A DNA stretch of 64,000 nt from positions 194,896 to 258,895 of the forward strand of contig JALHMI010000007.1 in NCBI GenBank assembly GCA_022844125.1, written 5' to 3'. Position 1 is the stretch's first letter. The number at the start of each line of letters is the position of its first letter. The notes below the pieces were generated by a model. It was not told where the DNA came from. It did no database searches and saw only the letters and a program-made list of their open reading frames with translations. Below are positions 62,329 through 64,000 of this stretch, in pieces. This DNA comes from Pirellulales bacterium (lineage in GTDB: Bacteria; Planctomycetota; Planctomycetia; Pirellulales; PALSA-1355). Position numbers and translations under genes: made by a program.

Positions 62329-64000
62329 ATGCTCTCGAACCTGCGACCGCAACTCGTGCTGGCAGCCGTGGCCAGCCTGGCCTTCTTCGTCAACCTGGGC
62401 GGGACCCATCTGTGGGACGTCGACGAAGCGATCTTCTCGCAGGCCGCCAAGGAGATGTACCAGCGCGGCGATGCCGTGACGCCGTACTTCAACGGGCAGG
62501 TGTTTCCCGACAAGCCGGGCATGATGTACTGGGCGATGATGCTCGGGTTCGAAATGTTCGGCATCAATGAACTCGCCGCGCGGTTCTTCTCGGCCGTGTT
62601 TGGCGTGGGCAGCGTGCTGGTAACGTACCGGATTGGACGGCTGATGTTTTCGCCGAGCGCGGCCTTCTGGGCCGGACTCATACTGGCGACAAGTTTGAAC
62701 TTTACGCTGATCGCCCGGGCCGCGACACCGGATTCGTATCTGACGTTTTTCTCCAGCCTGGCGATGCTGGCGTTCGTCGCCGGCACGGCGAAGTCACGAC
62801 CGATGTCGGGCGCAGCGAACGAACGCAATGTGCCGTGGGCGGGGCAAACTCGCTTTGAGCCAAGCTGGTTGAGCTGGTGCGGCGTATATGCCGTGATGGG
62901 ATTGGGCGTGCTCACCAAGGGGCCCATTGGCGTTGTCCTGCCGACCGCTTCGATCGGACTGTTTCTGCTGGTCGTGCGTGCGAAGGAAGCAACTGCTGTT
63001 CGCGAGCCGGGTGTTCGCGGCGCGCTTCTTGCCGCCGGGAACTGGCTCGCGCGCGTGTTGAATCCAATTCACGTGCTGAAGACGATCTGGAGCATGCGGC
63101 CGCTGACTGCGGTGGCGATGGTGCTTGTGGTGGCCGGTCCCTGGTACACGATGGTTGGCCTGGCAACCGAGGGCGAGTGGCTGGTCGGGTTCTTTGGGGT
63201 GCACAACCTCGGCCGCTTCTCGCATGCGATGGACGATCACAGCGGACCGATTTTTTATTATCTGATTGCGATCGCGGTGGGATTCTTCCCGTGGTCGGTG
63301 TGGGCGTCGCCGACCTTTTTGCAAGTGCGCCGGCACTTTGCCGAGCGGCATCCCTGGCGGCCCGGCTATGTGCTGGTACTGTCATGGATGGCCGTCTGGG
63401 TGGGATTCTTTTCGATCGCCAGCACGAAGCTGCCCAGCTACATCATTCCGGCGTATCCGGCGATTGCGCTGCTGACTGGCGCTTTCGTGGCGAGTTGGAT
63501 TCGCGAACCGGCTGCCCTGCCCCGGCTGCTGTATGGCCTGGCGTGGTCCGTGGTGCTGCTGGTTGGCGCGGGCTTGCTCGTGGGGCTGCCGATTGCCGCG
63601 CACTACTTGCTCGATCGGCAGTGGTATTTGGGCCTGATGGGTCTGATTCCGCTGATTGCCGGTGTGGCAGGTTGGGTCGCCAGTTCGCGCGGACAAACGG
63701 CGATCGCCTGTGGCACGATGGCTGCGGCGGGGCTGGCGATGTGGGTCGTGACGTTCGGCTTCCTGGCGCCGATTGTGGACGAGTATCAGGATGGGCCAGC
63801 GTTTGCGGCGACGATTGCCGCGAGTGGACCCGCAGACCGCGCAGCGGTGTGTTGCTTCCATCATTTTCGGCCGAGCTACGTGTATTACACGGATACGGTC
63901 GTCGAGAAGCTCGCTTCTCCGCAAGAAGTGGGCGAGTTCTTCGCTTCGCAGACTGCCGCGGCGTTCGTGATTACGAATGAGGGGCAGTTCGAAAAACTGC
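62329..64000 (+). CDS. ArnT/GT39-like membrane glycosyltransferase (partial, C-terminus outside window)
   Basis: A GT-C family protein from ATG 62329, open to the right edge (557 residues seen). It has many membrane segments. The first loop motif HLWDVDEAIFSQAAKEMYQRGD holds the catalytic-type Asp-Glu pair, and PYFNGQVFPDKPGMMYW follows, as in ArnT and protein O-mannosyltransferase relatives. LTKGPIGVVLP and a FSIASTKLPSYIIPAYPA block are typical ArnT-like features. It transfers a sugar from a polyprenyl phosphate donor to lipid A, protein or another acceptor; the acceptor is not readable. Confidence 0.88.
   Translation, partial: MLSNLRPQLVLAAVASLAFFVNLGGTHLWDVDEAIFSQAAKEMYQRGDAVTPYFNGQVFPDKPGMMYWAMMLGFEMFGINELAARFFSAVFGVGSVLVTYRIGRLMFSPSAAFWAGLILATSLNFTLIARAATPDSYLTFFSSLAMLAFVAGTAKSRPMSGAANERNVPWAGQTRFEPSWLSWCGVYAVMGLGVLTKGPIGVVLPTASIGLFLLVVRAKEATAVREPGVRGALLAAGNWLARVLNPIHVLKTIWSMRPLTAVAMVLVVAGPWYTMVGLATEGEWLVGFFGVHNLGRFSHAMDDHSGPIFYYLIAIAVGFFPWSVWASPTFLQVRRHFAERHPWRPGYVLVLSWMAVWVGFFSIASTKLPSYIIPAYPAIALLTGAFVASWIREPAALPRLLYGLAWSVVLLVGAGLLVGLPIAAHYLLDRQWYLGLMGLIPLIAGVAGWVASSRGQTAIACGTMAAAGLAMWVVTFGFLAPIVDEYQDGPAFAATIAASGPADRAAVCCFHHFRPSYVYYTDTVVEKLASPQEVGEFFASQTAAAFVITNEGQFEKL

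Overview
This window is a contiguous piece of a GC-rich bacterial chromosome, almost certainly from a planctomycete of the Pirellulales type. The reasons are two DUF1559 proteins with a type IV pilin-like N-terminus and a C-terminal H-x9-DG motif, a PEP-CTERM protein, a DUF1570 protein, YdjY and DUF4349 proteins, a sulfatase, twin-arginine-exported Gfo/Idh/MocA oxidoreductases, HemQ, and short gene clusters on alternating strands. I saw no phage, transposase, integrase, rRNA or CRISPR array. One tRNA (Cys, GCA) is present.

Layout. 1-3.1 kb: secreted catabolic-type proteins (a DMFase-like protein cut by the window edge, an NTF2-fold protein, a Tat-exported Gfo/Idh/MocA). 3.3-6.6 kb: PTS enzyme I, divergent from a FabZ-like/FabG pair. 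6.6-8.1 kb: a DUF2834-type membrane protein and a divergent MmyB-type regulator sharing a perfect palindrome, next to a gene remnant. 8.1-13.2 kb: a double PEP-CTERM protein, a sulfatase and a cyanophycinase-like protein. 13.2-17.9 kb: B12-binding radical SAM protein, tRNA-Cys, DHDPS/NAL-family aldolase, cysteine-free Cu/Zn SOD. 18.1-28.2 kb: alpha-hydroxy-acid oxidase with a sialidase-like protein, DUF4349 lipoprotein, M16 peptidase, TrmL, ceramidase-like hydrolase, thioredoxin, secreted protein. 28.4-32.4 kb: GH88 hydrolase coupled to a membrane-anchored Gfo-like protein, then an HtrA protease. 32.5-36 kb: ThiL, TsaE, HslU/HslV. 36-46.6 kb: housekeeping core (Aat, HtrA, DnaG, RpoD, zinc-ribbon protein, GreA) flanked by two DUF1559 paralogues in inverted orientation, with a DUF433/DUF5615 toxin-antitoxin pair whose toxin looks frameshifted. 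46.6-52.7 kb: DUF167, YggS, unknown 602-aa protein, YdjY, HemQ, NDH-2. 53-58.3 kb: the PrkA-YeaH(DUF444)-SpoVR operon with an unrecognised fourth gene translationally coupled to it. 59.1-64 kb: lone receiver-domain regulator, DUF1570 gluzincin, PAP2 phosphatase and a GT39-type glycosyltransferase cut by the right edge.

Outside the genes, the clearest signal is a family of short palindromic repeats (at least seven copies plus one degenerate copy) in intergenic DNA. Their stems vary in both arms at once, so pairing is kept; in two places two subtypes occur together in the same order. Other points of interest are the internal PEP-CTERM signal at 8.1-10.1 kb, the fourth gene of the PrkA operon, the Glu-to-Gln change in the FabZ-like protein and the operator at 7.06 kb. 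All family calls come from reading the translated sequence; no search was run.
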